From NCBI RefSeq assembly GCF_003144195.1, contig NW_020290067.1, forward strand, positions 21,130 through 85,129: a stretch of DNA of 64,000 nt. The letters are read 5' to 3'. Below the pieces are notes generated by a model, which saw only the letters and a list, made by a program, of their open reading frames with translations, ran no database searches and was not told the DNA's origin. The DNA is from Ceraceosorus guamensis (Eukaryota; Basidiomycota; Exobasidiomycetes; Ceraceosorales; Ceraceosoraceae). A program made the translations under genes and the position numbers. Below are positions 23,880 through 34,405 of this stretch, piece by piece (positions within the stretch are counted from its first letter, which is position 1; each line of letters begins with the position of its first letter).

Positions 23880-25737
23880 ATGCCTTGCTACAAAAGGCGT
23901 GAGTAGCACGAATCTGTAAAGGCTTCTTTATCGATCCGTTGATGAGTCACTACTTCAGTCATCCAGGTGCACGCTTTCGGGACTAGCAGAGCTCGCAAGG
24001 GTGGCGAAGCTGCGCGCAACTTCGATCTTGCAAGGATGGACAGTCTGCCAGAGACGGATCAAGTATGCTTGGGGAACAACATGGCCTATTTCCATGCGGT
24101 ATACGTTCGAGGACCTCATCACGTCATCCACGAAGCGACACTTCGAGAGTGGTTCAGCTCGATCGGTACCGTCGTCGAGATGCGCTTTCCAAAGAGTTGC
24201 CGCCAACATCCCTACCTAGCGTACTGCTTTGTGACATTCGCAAACGCGGAGGAAGCGCAGCGAGCCATCGCAAGATATCACCAGAGCCCAGTGCGGGGCG
24301 GCGGTAGGCTGAACGTGAAGCCTGACAGGTCAGACCGTAAAGCACTCGAGCTGAGCCTGCGGATCCTCGATGGAGCCGAGCAGCACGTACACCGCGCGGT
24401 CCTCGAGCAGCACCGCGGCTGTATCTTCCAGACTGAGGTCGAAGCGGTCGAAGTTGAGGCGGTCATCATCGCCATCGAAGCGAGGCAGCTGCTGAGATCG
24501 TATCCCAAGATCGCCCGTCTGGTCGTAACGATCACGAAAAAGGGTGACAAGAGCTTTCGCCGATCCGTTCTTCGTGAGGATCTGCTCCAAGAGCCTTGTT
24601 CCTTGACCGTGCCCCTCGACGGACAGCAGGACGAAATCATCAATGTAATTGTGGAGCCTCGCTACTACGAAGCACGGCCTGGGGTAGAGGTCTCTCCATT
24701 GCCTCCTCTGATCGGCTTCGTGCTCCATATTCGGGATGGAATGGTCCGCACCGCAAAAAGCAGAAGGCTGCCCGAGCCCAAGCCAGCTGTGCAAGCCGAC
24801 TCTCCGACCCATCGAGACTTGCCGGCCATTGCTTTGCGCGAGGAGAGGAATTCTGCACCGGTCGAGAATGCCGACCGATCAAATCCCTCGCAGTCAATCT
24901 CACGGAGGCTAGCCGCCGCTATTCCCAGCTCTGCAGACACCCGCGTCCCTTTCGTGGACCGCATTAGCGATAAGCGCGCAAGAGAGCCAGAAATTCGACA
25001 CAGCGACGAGGATTGGTGCAGTCAAAAGCCCGGGAGGGAAGCTAGATGGACTGAGCGCGAGGATGCAGATCCGCGTGAAGGAGACTCTGCGCGGAAGCGC
25101 ATGCGACACTTGCCAGTCGAAGACGCTCCAAGTCCGCACGGCTACCGACGCAGTGCGACTGTCGAAGAGAAGTGGGACCCGAGCAATGAGCCAGGAATCG
25201 CTCCTTCTTCAACGTATAGTCGCGCATACGAGCCACCGTCTCTGCCGTTTGTAGGGGAGATGCACAGCCGCAACACGTCAGAGCCGCGGTCTGCAGGTCC
25301 GCTTGATCCGCAAAAGACGCTGATGGACAAAGAGGCTTTGCAAGCAGAGAATGAGCGGCTGCGAGAGCAGATCGCGTTGGCAAAACTGAAACGAGAGGTG
25401 AGCTTTCTGCTGCAGGCTTTTCAGCACATCTCTGATCGAGTGCTGATCGCTGTGCGTATTCCGTGGGTCAACCGAGTAGCAAGAAGGGTTACTGCTACAA
25501 TTGGAGAGAGAGCGCGAGCTAGCAAAGATTGCGAGCTCCACTACAAACCGTCAGACGATCCCTACACCCCTGTCCACTCCCAAACGGGGCTCGCAGTCTC
25601 AAGATCGACCTACTACTGGACGACATTCGCTAGTCTCACCTGCTCTCAGCTCTTCGCAACAGTCACTGGCTGCTAGAAGATATGATAGCAGAACTCAAGC
25701 GCCGAGCAAGAGCCCAAGAACTCCAGAATTTAGGTGA
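23880..25737 (+). CDS. RRM-coiled-coil protein, copy C of a tandem triplet (unrecognised family)
   Basis: Exons 23880..23898, 23959..25397 and 25480..25737 give 571 aa. The first exon is 19 bases (MPCYKR plus one base), the same length and phase as in A and B. This copy has the clearest RRM, at ~48-128: RNP2-like VYVRGP and RNP1-like YLAYCFVTFANAEEAQ. The second conserved block (VEAVEVEAVIIAIEARQLL) and the LLQEP...IGFVL segment align with B. A Pro/Arg/Ser-rich linker and a coiled coil ENERLREQIALAKLKRE follow, cut by the last intron at the same place and phase (82 bases), then LLLQLERERELAKI. The tail is Ser/Thr/Gln-rich with a few SP sites but lacks the long RS/RE region of A and B. Probable RNA binding is inferred from the RRM; partners are unknown. 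Confidence 0.72.
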
Positions 25738-26526
25738 CGAGCGACGTAGTAGTGGTGGTGGTAGTGCTGTTCTTGGGGAGTTTTGATAGGATGCAATTCC
25801 CCGGAAACGCGATGCCCTGCTGTGAATGCGCGAACCCATCTCAAGAAATGCCATACTGTGCAGAAGCTCGACCAAGACCGCTACGAATTCCTCCGATCAA
25901 AAAAGCTCCTTGATCAGCTTGTGTGTGTGTGGTGGTGTGTAAGGCATAACATCTCACTCCACCCGTCCGACCACGCAAGAGCTAGAGGAGCAACCAAACG
26001 CCCGCAGCGCTCTTGTTGTCACGTGATGTAGAATGCTGCATGGACGTGCATGCATCAGCAGAGCTTCGCGCAAAAACAAAAATCTGCAAAGGCCGCTGCT
26101 GCGCGGCTGAGAAAGTCGAGAATTTGAATGCGCTCGCTTGCGTGTTAGGCCCATCAGCAGCAGCAGCCGTGAGTCTGAGTGGCATGTGGCGCAATGGCTG
26201 AATTGAAACAGGAACTTCATCTTTTGAAATCTCGAATTCAAAATTCGATAGCGCGCGCGAATTTGAATGACGTCGACTCGCTTGCTCTGCATGGCATCGT
26301 AATGACTCTTTGACTCGCGTGAGGGGGGAGGAGGATCCCGGCGATGCAGGTTGGCCATCCATCATCACGTCAACTACAGCTTTGCAACACCACCCCCGTC
26401 ATAGGATCCTGACACCAGACGCAGTGGCGCCGGAAAGCTTGATACTTCATACAGCATTCGGAACTTTGCTCCTGCATCGAATTCGTTTCTTCCACTCGAA
26501 CAAGGAGCGAGCAAAAAGTTTTCACC
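25738..26526. other. Intergenic region RRM copy C / eIF1A
   Basis: About 0.8 kb. It holds a short TGTGTG run (25918-25942) and an AT-richer palindromic patch around 26230-26275 (TCGAAT...ATTCGA, then GCGCGCGCGAATTTGAAT). The 3' part should be the eIF1A promoter. No gene seen. Confidence 0.6.
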
Positions 26527-27712
26527 ATGCCCAAGGTGCGTGTGGATGGTCAGCAGTGAGGTGATGGAGAGAAGGGTCTGAAAGTCGAATGGTAGATGGG
26601 CCAAGCTAGGAGACTGGCAGGGTTCGAGTCGTGAATGCGATGAAAGCACGGGTGATCAGGTGCGCTGTGGAGAAGCGGAAGAAGTCGATGAGACGGGATG
26701 TGGCGCCCTTCCATTTGCGTTTTCACGCTTTCTCCCTCGAGAGATGTGCAAGTGACACTACAATAGCCTTCGTCTTCCTGACACTAGCGTACCGCTCACT
26801 CTCGGCTTTCAGGCGCTGACACAATCTTCGCACCCCTCTTTGCCTGTACATGCTAACGCAACCCGACCATCCCACCGGCTCGCCACTTCCATCTAACACC
26901 TATCACACCATCTCGCCTTGCCTGCCTTGGCGATCACTTAGAACAAGGGAAAGGGAGGAAAGAATCGTAGACGTGGAAAGAACGAGAACGAGGGAGAGAA
27001 GAGGGAGTTGGTCTTCAAGGATGAAGGTCAAGGTGAGTCTTCGCAAGGGAAGGGAAGGGTGAAGAGGTGCGAAAATTTAGCGTGGCGAGGCCAATCATAC
27101 CGCCTGGCGGGTGGATGAATGCCTGTGCCGCAGAGATTCGAGTCCACCGTCGGATAGAGGCTCATGAGACTGACTTCTGACTCACGCGCTGGTGCTCGCC
27201 TCATTCACGCCTTGCAGAATACGCACAGGTGCTCAAGATGCTGGGTAATGGCAGACTAGAGGCGCAGTGCTTTGATGGAGAAAAGAGGCTGGCGCACATT
27301 CGAGGAAAGCTGAGAAAGAAGGTGAGTGGTGTGCTGTCGATGTACAGCATTTGCAGGGGTGTGTGTGTGCGGCATGTATGCGTCGTGCACTAGGCACCTA
27401 GCCTATGATGCAAGGAAGGAGTGCTTGCGCTGACGTGTAGCTGACACCGCACCTGCGTGCACGCATTTTTTGCAGGTGTGGATCAACCAAGGAGACATCA
27501 TCCTCCTCTCTCTGCGCGACTTCCAAGATGACAAGGCGGATGTGATTCAAAAGTATTCGGCAGACGAGGCGAGGGACTTGAAGCAGTACGGCGAATTGCC
27601 TTCGGATGCCAAGATCAACGAGACGGACACGTTTGGTGGAGAGGATGGAGAGGACGATATCGAATTCGAAGAGGATTCGGGCGACGAGGATGAGGATCTG
27701 GATGATCTTTAG
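26527..27712 (+). CDS. TIF11: Translation initiation factor eIF1A
   Basis: Exons 26527..26535, 26942..27032, 27218..27321 and 27476..27712 give 146 aa, the normal size. eIF1A binds the 40S A site and promotes scanning and start-codon selection. Exon 1 encodes only MPK; exon 2 gives the basic N-terminal tail [15 protein letters not shown]; exons 3-4 give the OB fold ([40 protein letters not shown]); the C-terminus is the acidic tail ending [10 protein letters not shown] nine-base coding first exon followed by a long first intron (406 bases, the longest read in this window) is typical of highly expressed fungal genes. A GC-alternating tract starts directly after the stop. Confidence 0.96.
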
Positions 27713-28654
27713 AGCGCGCGCGCGCGCATGCGCGCAAGGGCGACCTCGCTGTCAAGTCTTCTTCACTTTGCGATCATTGTCCGCCTGGTTTACGCCTCGT
27801 GGTGCGCTCTGCCAAGAGGCGGGACTTGTCCATCTCCTCCCGACTCCCATGGTCTGACCTGCTGTACAGCTACGTCGCGCTGCGTTCCACTCGTGCTACG
27901 GCATAATTTTCAGTATTCTCAGCCGTTCTGTCTGTACACACACACACGCACACTCCCAAAATTCGATTCATGATCATCGGCAATAGGTGTGAACGTGATG
28001 AGCGAAGTAGACGGTCAGTAGTCACGAATGGTGGCTTTGCGACTCGCTTCTCTGACTGGCTTGATCGTGGCTGTCGCTACCTTTCAGCCTGGCGAGCGGA
28101 TCCTGATCAGCCTTCGCTAGGCGCTACTTGCAGCAGCAGCAGCATGGGTAGTGATCTAGAATGAGGCCATCTAGCACAACTTCGGCAAGCCCCTTCGCAT
28201 CTTTCCAAGTCCAAGTCCAAGCAACTCTCAAACTCGCTAGCTACGCGCCAAAGACACTCGAAAGTTATGTATACCACTCAGTGTGAGGATTCTTTTTTGA
28301 GAGAGACGTTGACAGGGTGCTTGCGAGACGGGGACGTGGACGGGGACGTGCGTGACATGCATGGGCCGATGCGCTCTTGTGTCGAGAGAATGTGTGTGAA
28401 GAGAAGCGATGGGGCGGGATGGTGCAGACGCCCACCACTCCTGCTGGACTAAGCTGATATGCACTCTCTTGGCATTGTCCGATCGTGCCGGCGAGCGAAC
28501 GAGCGAGCGAGTCGTAGACTCGGGCTCTGGCCAACTCGTGCCATGCTGAGGCCTGGATCAGCATCGTGGCCAGCAAGTCGAGATCTGCTTTTTGGAAGAG
28601 TCGCAGTTGATCGCGACTCACGGGGTACCTCGCGCGACTTTTCGCGACTGCTCG

Positions 28655-28681
28655 CCGTCGTCGTCGACGACGACGACGACG
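28655..28681. repeat. Self-complementary (CGT)n(GAC)n trinucleotide run
   Basis: Four CGT-type units are followed by five GAC-type units, so the tract is a near-perfect inverted repeat able to fold into a hairpin. Confidence 0.85.
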
Positions 28682-29109
28682 GCTTGACGGATGGTGTGTG
28701 CGTGATTCAAGGTGGCTGGTCTCTCTCCTCGCCATCCATCCGAGGGGGAAGCGCTGATGTGCGCCCAGCCAGCAGCACCCACGCCTGCCGCGCTTAATTG
28801 CTTATTCGTTGCTTGCTCGCTCGATCGCTCGCTCGCTCCCTCAAGCAACACACACGCCCGATGCCGCGTTCCGCGTGGATGGATGGATGCATCTCTCGCT
28901 CGAGATCGGGCGGGCGCGGCGCGAGGCGTCGTATACGCGCAGCGCCGGCCGGGCGGTATACATATATGCGGCCTTACGCGCTATAGATTCGCCCAACACC
29001 GCGCGACGCGACGCGCTTGCGCTTTGCATATGCTGATGCGTGGGTGGAGAGGGTTGCGTTGTGTGACTTTGCGCGTCTGCTGGTTGAAGTCTGACACCAC
29101 TGGGACATT

Positions 29110-29136
29110 CCCTCTCTCTCTCTCTCCTCTTCCTCT

Positions 29137-29187
<51 letters not shown>

Positions 29188-29195
29188 GTCTCTCT
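29110..29195. repeat. CT/GA microsatellite upstream of CDC45
   Basis: About 85 bases of nearly pure CT dinucleotides with a few T or C interruptions, ending roughly 85 bases before the CDC45 start codon. Confidence 0.95.
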
Positions 29196-29281
29196 GCACA
29201 CAAACCCACTTCTGCTGGCCCTGGCCCCGCCGACTGCTCAGCCTTTCTTAGCCAGCAGGGTAGTAGGCACGCGAGAACGAA

Positions 29282-31992
29282 ATGGTGCTGATCACGCGGC
29301 CACGAGGAGCAGGAGCAGGAGGCGGAGGTCTGGGCAAACCAGCGCTGGATTACGGTTCAGCGTACGAAGAGATCCTTCGCAGTTCACGAAGCGCATCCAG
29401 CATAGCTGGAACTTCCTCCGCTTCTTCTGCCGTGCTGCTGCTGGTGGATGGTAGCGTAGATGGGGTCTGTGCAGCTCGAGCATTGGCCACGCTGTTTAGG
29501 GAAGACGAGGTGGCGCATAGAGTCGTGCCTATTGATGGATATGCTAGTCTGGAACAAGTCGTCAGGGAAGATGTGGTGGGCAATCTAGCGTGTCATACGC
29601 TCGTGCTGCTCAACCTTGGTAGCTTGCTCAGCTTGCCCAACTACTTTTCCACAGACGAGGAGCGCGAAGAAGAGGAGGAGGAGGAGGAAGAAGAAGAAGA
29701 GAGAGGATTGCGACTCCCTCCGCATTGCAAGGTTCACCTCGTCGATTCTCATAGACCCTACAATCTCGACAACGTCTTTGCTACTTCGGCACTCATGTCG
29801 CGCATCTACGTGTGGGACGACGATGAAGCGCTGGAAAGACTTAGGAGAGAGGGCGAAGCTTACGAAGCGCTGGAATTTGAGCTTGATAGCGAAGACGACG
29901 AGGACGACGACAGCGCGTCTGAGCAGGAAGAGAGCGATGAAGAAGATGCAGAGCTTCTGCCGAGCGAAGACGAGGATATCGACGCGTCATCTGTGGCCGC
30001 TTCCACGAGCAGACGAAAAAGACGCAAAATCGCCCTCTCGTCTGATGAGGAGGAAGAGGAAGAGGAGGAGGAGCAGTACGGCTCCGACAAAGAGCCCCGG
30101 AAGAGCTCTAAAGCGCCGAGGAGTAGCAGAAAGGAACGCTCGAGCAAAAGATCGAAACCTTCTAGACCTGCTCCAGCCGCAATGGCTAAACATAGGGCGG
30201 TGCTGTCGCGATATTATGCTCGAGGCACCGGCTACGGTCTGCCAGTCTCGCTCATCATGTGGATGCTGGCAGAGAGGCTTGGTCGGAGCGATAACGAGGG
30301 CTTGTGGTGAGTTGGGGTGCGTGATCGCACCTGCATGTCCTGCTCGCTGACACGATAAGCAACGCCAACCTCTGCAGGCTCGCGATTCTGGGACTGACAT
30401 CGCAATACTTGACTAGCTCGATCGATGTGGAGCACTACGAAAGGGTAGCTGCGCTACTGGCCAGCGATGTGCGCGCTTTGAATCCGAGCACGACTGCAGA
30501 TGGCGTATCGGACGAGTCGGCAGTGAGGCAGAAAGCATCTGGAGGTCTGGCGGGCAGGGCGGTGGACGCGGACGATGGCCGAATACGCGTGCTGGACAAG
30601 GAGCTGCGCTTCACCTTGTATCGTCATTGGAGTCTGGAAAACGCCATGTACCACTCATCCTATGTCGCTGGCAAGCTAAGCATTTGGCGAGAGAGGGGTC
30701 TGGCCCAACTTAGAGGATTTATGGCCAAGATGGGCTTCTCTTTGGCGCAGTGTCGACAAACCTTTGACCATATGGATTTGGACCTTCGAAGAACGCTGGT
30801 GGACAAGATCGAATCCATCGCGCCAGAGTATGGCCTGACGGAGTGCGTCTACGCTAGCTTCTTAAGAAGCTACGGGTATCAGAGCAGTCCGCTGAGCGCT
30901 GCGGATATCGTGGAGGGATTGGACGCGCTTCTTTGCGCAGCGCATGGTGTGCGCATCGAGGTGGATGCGCCAGGATTGACCTTTGCCGGAATGGGCGTGG
31001 GAGCGGGAGGTCAACAGGGCGCTTATGCTGCTGCTGTTGGTCAAGGAGCGATAGGCAGCGAATTGTTCGGCAACAAGAGGTTCTGGAACCTATCCGGTGG
31101 CGTTGCGCCGCGCATCGAAGGGCGAATCGAGGCGGACAAGGCGCAGGACAAGGAGAATCGAGCACCTGGAGAAGGGCAGACGAACGCCTTGCAGAAGGAG
31201 CAAGCGGGCGGCGCAGTTGCTGAGGCTCTGCAGGAGGCAGAAGCGGTGGCAGCGCAGCACAGCTCTCGCAACGCTCAAGCAGACTGGACAAGAAGCTTCT
31301 TTGCGGCCTACAATGCTCTCGACTCGAAAAAGCCAGCCAGGTGAGCAGCGCGGCAGTTCGATCGGCGTGTTGTAGTTCGGTCGCGCTGAATTTTTCAAAT
31401 GCTGCCATCGCCGCACAGCGTCGCCTTGTTGCGCTCCTCTTTGTCCTTGTCCAAATCTCTGCATCGCTCCATCATCTCCCAGGGCGTGGCGCTGATCGAC
31501 AAGCAAGCCATCAAGACGCTTCGAGGCTTCCGCCTGGCCGTACTAGGTGACGGACCGGATTTGCCGCTATTTACGCACCCCAACGTGCTTTCACGTCTTG
31601 CGCTGTGGCTCGTGGACGCCTTGCGGGATCTGGTAGCGAAGCAAGAAGCATCGCGCAGGGAGGCCAAGCGTCGACGCAAAGGATCCGCGGTGGGCGGTGG
31701 AGATGGCGAGATGACGGAAGAGATGATGGAAGCATCATCGAAGAGCGCTACTCAGGGATTGCCCTTCGTCCTCGCGGCGCTGGACGAGAGGAGGGATAGG
31801 TTCGTCGTTGTCGGACTGACGGGATCGACAGAATTTGGGGATACGAGGAGAAATCGGTTCGGCTTGGCTTTTCAGGAAGCGGCTAGTCAGTCTGGAGCTA
31901 GGACTAGACATGACCAATTCGACACGTCGGCCATCGAGGTTCGCAAAGACGATCTGACTGCTTTCATCGAGAGACTGCATGTGCGCGCTTGA
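29282..31992 (+). CDS. CDC45: DNA replication initiation factor Cdc45
   Basis: Exons 29282..30306, 30378..31340 and 31419..31992 give 853 aa. Cdc45 joins MCM2-7 and GINS to form the CMG helicase at activated origins. It shows the inactive DHH/RecJ-like fold: LLLVDGSVDGVCAARAL at ~52-68 and VHLVDSHRPYNLDNVF at ~151-166. Downstream are the CDC45 blocks GTGYGLPVSLIMWMLAERLG, LYRHWSLENAMYHSSYVAGKL and FVVVGLTGSTEFGDTRRNRFG. Three acidic insertions are prominent: a glutamate run at ~127-140, a Glu/Asp/Ser stretch at ~205-240, and a second glutamate run further on, mixed with basic RRKRRK and KRSKPSR patches. The length is above the 600-700 aa of many homologues because of these loops and an Ala/Gln/Glu-rich segment in exon 2. 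The start is the first ATG after the CT tract. Confidence 0.95.
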
Positions 31993-32988
31993 TTCGCGCA
32001 GCGCGAACCGATGCTCGCACCTCCCAGCCTCCCCGTTGCTTCGTCCGCACACCGCCTTGCGGTATCGCTTTCCCTCCCACCACCTTTCCAATCTCTTGTC
32101 CCCCTCTCGCGTACCTTTCATTGCAGGGCACGCTGCATTCGCATAATCTGTCAAAATCACATCTACGCATTTGACTCGGCAAGCACACAATGATGAAGCA
32201 ACATTTCATTACGCTTCTCTTCGTGATGAGCAGCTTCTGTCGCGAAGAGGTGTTTGTCTGGGCTTGCGAAAATGGGCAAAGCCTGGGGGGGAGCGCAGAG
32301 GGATAGGGTGCGAGACGCCATGTCAACGTGCCGGTGCTGCCGTATTTGATCGACCCTGCGATTGCGACGAACTTGCCAGTGGTCGAAGCGTTCAAAGCAT
32401 ATGAATCGAACGAGAGGAGGAGGAAGAGGCGGGGGCTTGGAGATCGGAGCGACACGCCCGGCTGAGGGTGTTGATGCAGATCGAGCGCATCAGCGTCCGA
32501 GCGCCCTGGCGCGTGCCGTCCCTTGCGCAGCAGCAGGTCGCGACAGTTGGAGTCACGCATGCGCGCGCAATGTGCCTGCTGAGTGCAGGAATCAAGATTT
32601 GAGCGTGGCAAGTGGATGTGTTCCTGAGTCAATCGAGTGCATGTTCAGCTCTTCTCACCTCCTCCTCCATCCTGCACGAACAAATCTATGCTCTCAACAG
32701 CCTTCGCTAAGCTCTGCTTGCCATCTCCATCACGACCATCGACGAATCACGCGCAACTCTCATCTACCTTTGACCTACAACGCGCCGCCCGCCTGAGATT
32801 AGACGAAGCTGGCAGCGCGTCACTCTTGACTAGTCGCTCCTTGACCTTGCCACAATCCCCTGTCCCGAAGCTGCGCATTCAAGCAGGGCAGCTTTGCACC
32901 AGGAAGCCAGACCCCTCGCAAGCATCGAGCTGCAAGTCGAGGCACGCAATCGAGAAAGGTCTTGCAGCTTTTTTGAAAGGGAGACAAG
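31993..32988. other. Intergenic region CDC45 / YJU2
   Basis: About 1 kb holding the CDC45 3' UTR and the YJU2 promoter. No recognisable gene or notable repeat. Confidence 0.6.
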
Positions 32989-34144
32989 ATGGGTGAACGA
33001 AAAGGTGAGCCCGACGAAGTGTTTCTGATCTCTCCGGGGCTTTGCCCACCTCCTCATCTGCTGACCACGCGCCATGTCCTCTCTCTATCTGTCTCTCTCT
33101 GTGTGTGTGTCTGCGATCCGCGCTTGGCTCGCAGTGCTCAACAAGTACTTTCCGCCCGAGTTCGATCCTTCCAAGATCCCTCGTCGTCGTCAAGCAGCGG
33201 ACAGGCAACAAGAAGTGCGTCTCATGGCTCCCTTTTCCATGCGATGCAACACGTGCGGCGAGTACGTGTACAAGGGCAAAAAGTTCAATGCGAGAAAGGA
33301 AATGGTGATGGGAGAGACGTATTACGGCATCAAGATTTTCAGATTCTACATCAAGTGTCCCACTTGCTCGGCAGAGATTACCTTTAGGACGGATCCGCAG
33401 AATACGGATTACAAGGCGGAGCATGGAGCCAGTAGGAATTTCGAACCTTGGAGAGATGCGCAGGCGGCAGAGAATGATCCGGATAGGGATCCTTTGGCTC
33501 ATCTGATCGAGGAGGAGGACAAGGATGAAGAAGCGGATACGATGGCTGCGTTGGAACAACGCACGCTGGATTCCAAGAGGGAAATGGAGATTGCGGATGC
33601 GCTGCAAGACATCCGAACCAGGAATGCCAGGTTGGACAGGGTGAATGCGGATAGCGTGCTAGATTCTTTGAAAGGCAAACAAAGAAGTATGGATCCGGAG
33701 GCAGAGGAGCGAAAGAGGGCAGAAGAGGAGGATGAAATTTTGGTCAGAAAGTATTTTAGCAGGGATTTGGCTGCTGCAGAGTCGATCGCGAAGGAGGAGC
33801 AGGCAGTGAGCAGCGGCTCGAATGGCGATGCAGGTACCGCCTCTGAAGACCTGCCTGGTGCATCTTCCACGACGGGAAGCGCAGCCAAGGTCGTCAAGCG
33901 CGCACACCCAGATGAGCAAGGCGAAGATGCGGAGCCGGACTACAAGAGCTTGCTATCCAAGGAACTTCAAGCCCAACTTCAAAACTCCAAGAACGTCATG
34001 CTGGGCAGCAAGGCGGTCAGCTCGTCGTCGTGGGGTGGAAGTGGAGTCAATGGCAAATTGGCAAACGGGCTAAGCGTCTCAGCTCCACCAAACAAGCGCA
34101 AAAAGAACACTTCGGCCTTTGGCATCGTTCGCAAGAAGACGTAG
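32989..34144 (+). CDS. YJU2: Splicing factor YJU2 (CWC16/CCDC94 family)
   Basis: Exons 32989..33004 and 33135..34144 give 341 aa. YJU2 enters the spliceosome after Prp2 and supports the first transesterification (branching). The hallmark N-terminus MGERKVLNKYFPPEFDPSK is encoded across the first intron. Next come CxxC at 42-45 (CNTCGEYVYKGKKFNARKE) and a second CxxC at 79-82 (IKCPTCSAEITFRTDPQN), which form the zinc site, then the DYKAEHGASRNFEPW block. The C-terminal half is charged helical sequence, then a Ser/Gly-rich part ending in KRKKNTSAFGIVRKKT, as in YJU2 proteins. Exon 1 has only 16 coding bases, so genome-only predictors may miss the start. Confidence 0.95.
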
Positions 34145-34405
34145 CAGAACAGACTCACCCCCGTTGATCCCACGCTCTCCAAGCCACCAATACTGTACAC
34201 TATCATCGGCCTCGAGATCAATCAGATTCACGTCAGTCGACTTTTTTCAAACGCAAGCGAGGTGTGCGATCGTCGAGCAAAAGCATGTGATTGAGTGGAC
34301 TGTCGTTGTATACACGAAAGAGTGCACGTGAATGATACCACACGGCGTCCGCCTTGCTCGCACAGACGAGGTGCACACTTTTGCGCGTGCGCCTCCGACG
34401 GAAAG

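Larger units (their letters stand above)
27713..29281. other. 1.6-kb intergenic region eIF1A / CDC45
   Basis: Contains (GC)n at 27714-27728, a palindromic trinucleotide run CGTCGT...GACGAC at 28655-28681, and a long CT tract at 29110-29195 in the CDC45 leader or promoter. Coding-looking frames here are Arg/Glu or Ser/Leu simple-repeat translations. No gene supported. Confidence 0.6.

Noticed and set aside
26600-26645. GGTTCGAGTC near 26620 resembles a tRNA B box
   Set aside because: No matching A box, acceptor stem or anticodon arm can be drawn around it.
28841-29209. Long Arg/Glu and Ser/Leu open frames over CT tracts (also near 36600, 37360 and 38020)
   Set aside because: They are translations of dinucleotide repeats and contain no protein-like sequence.
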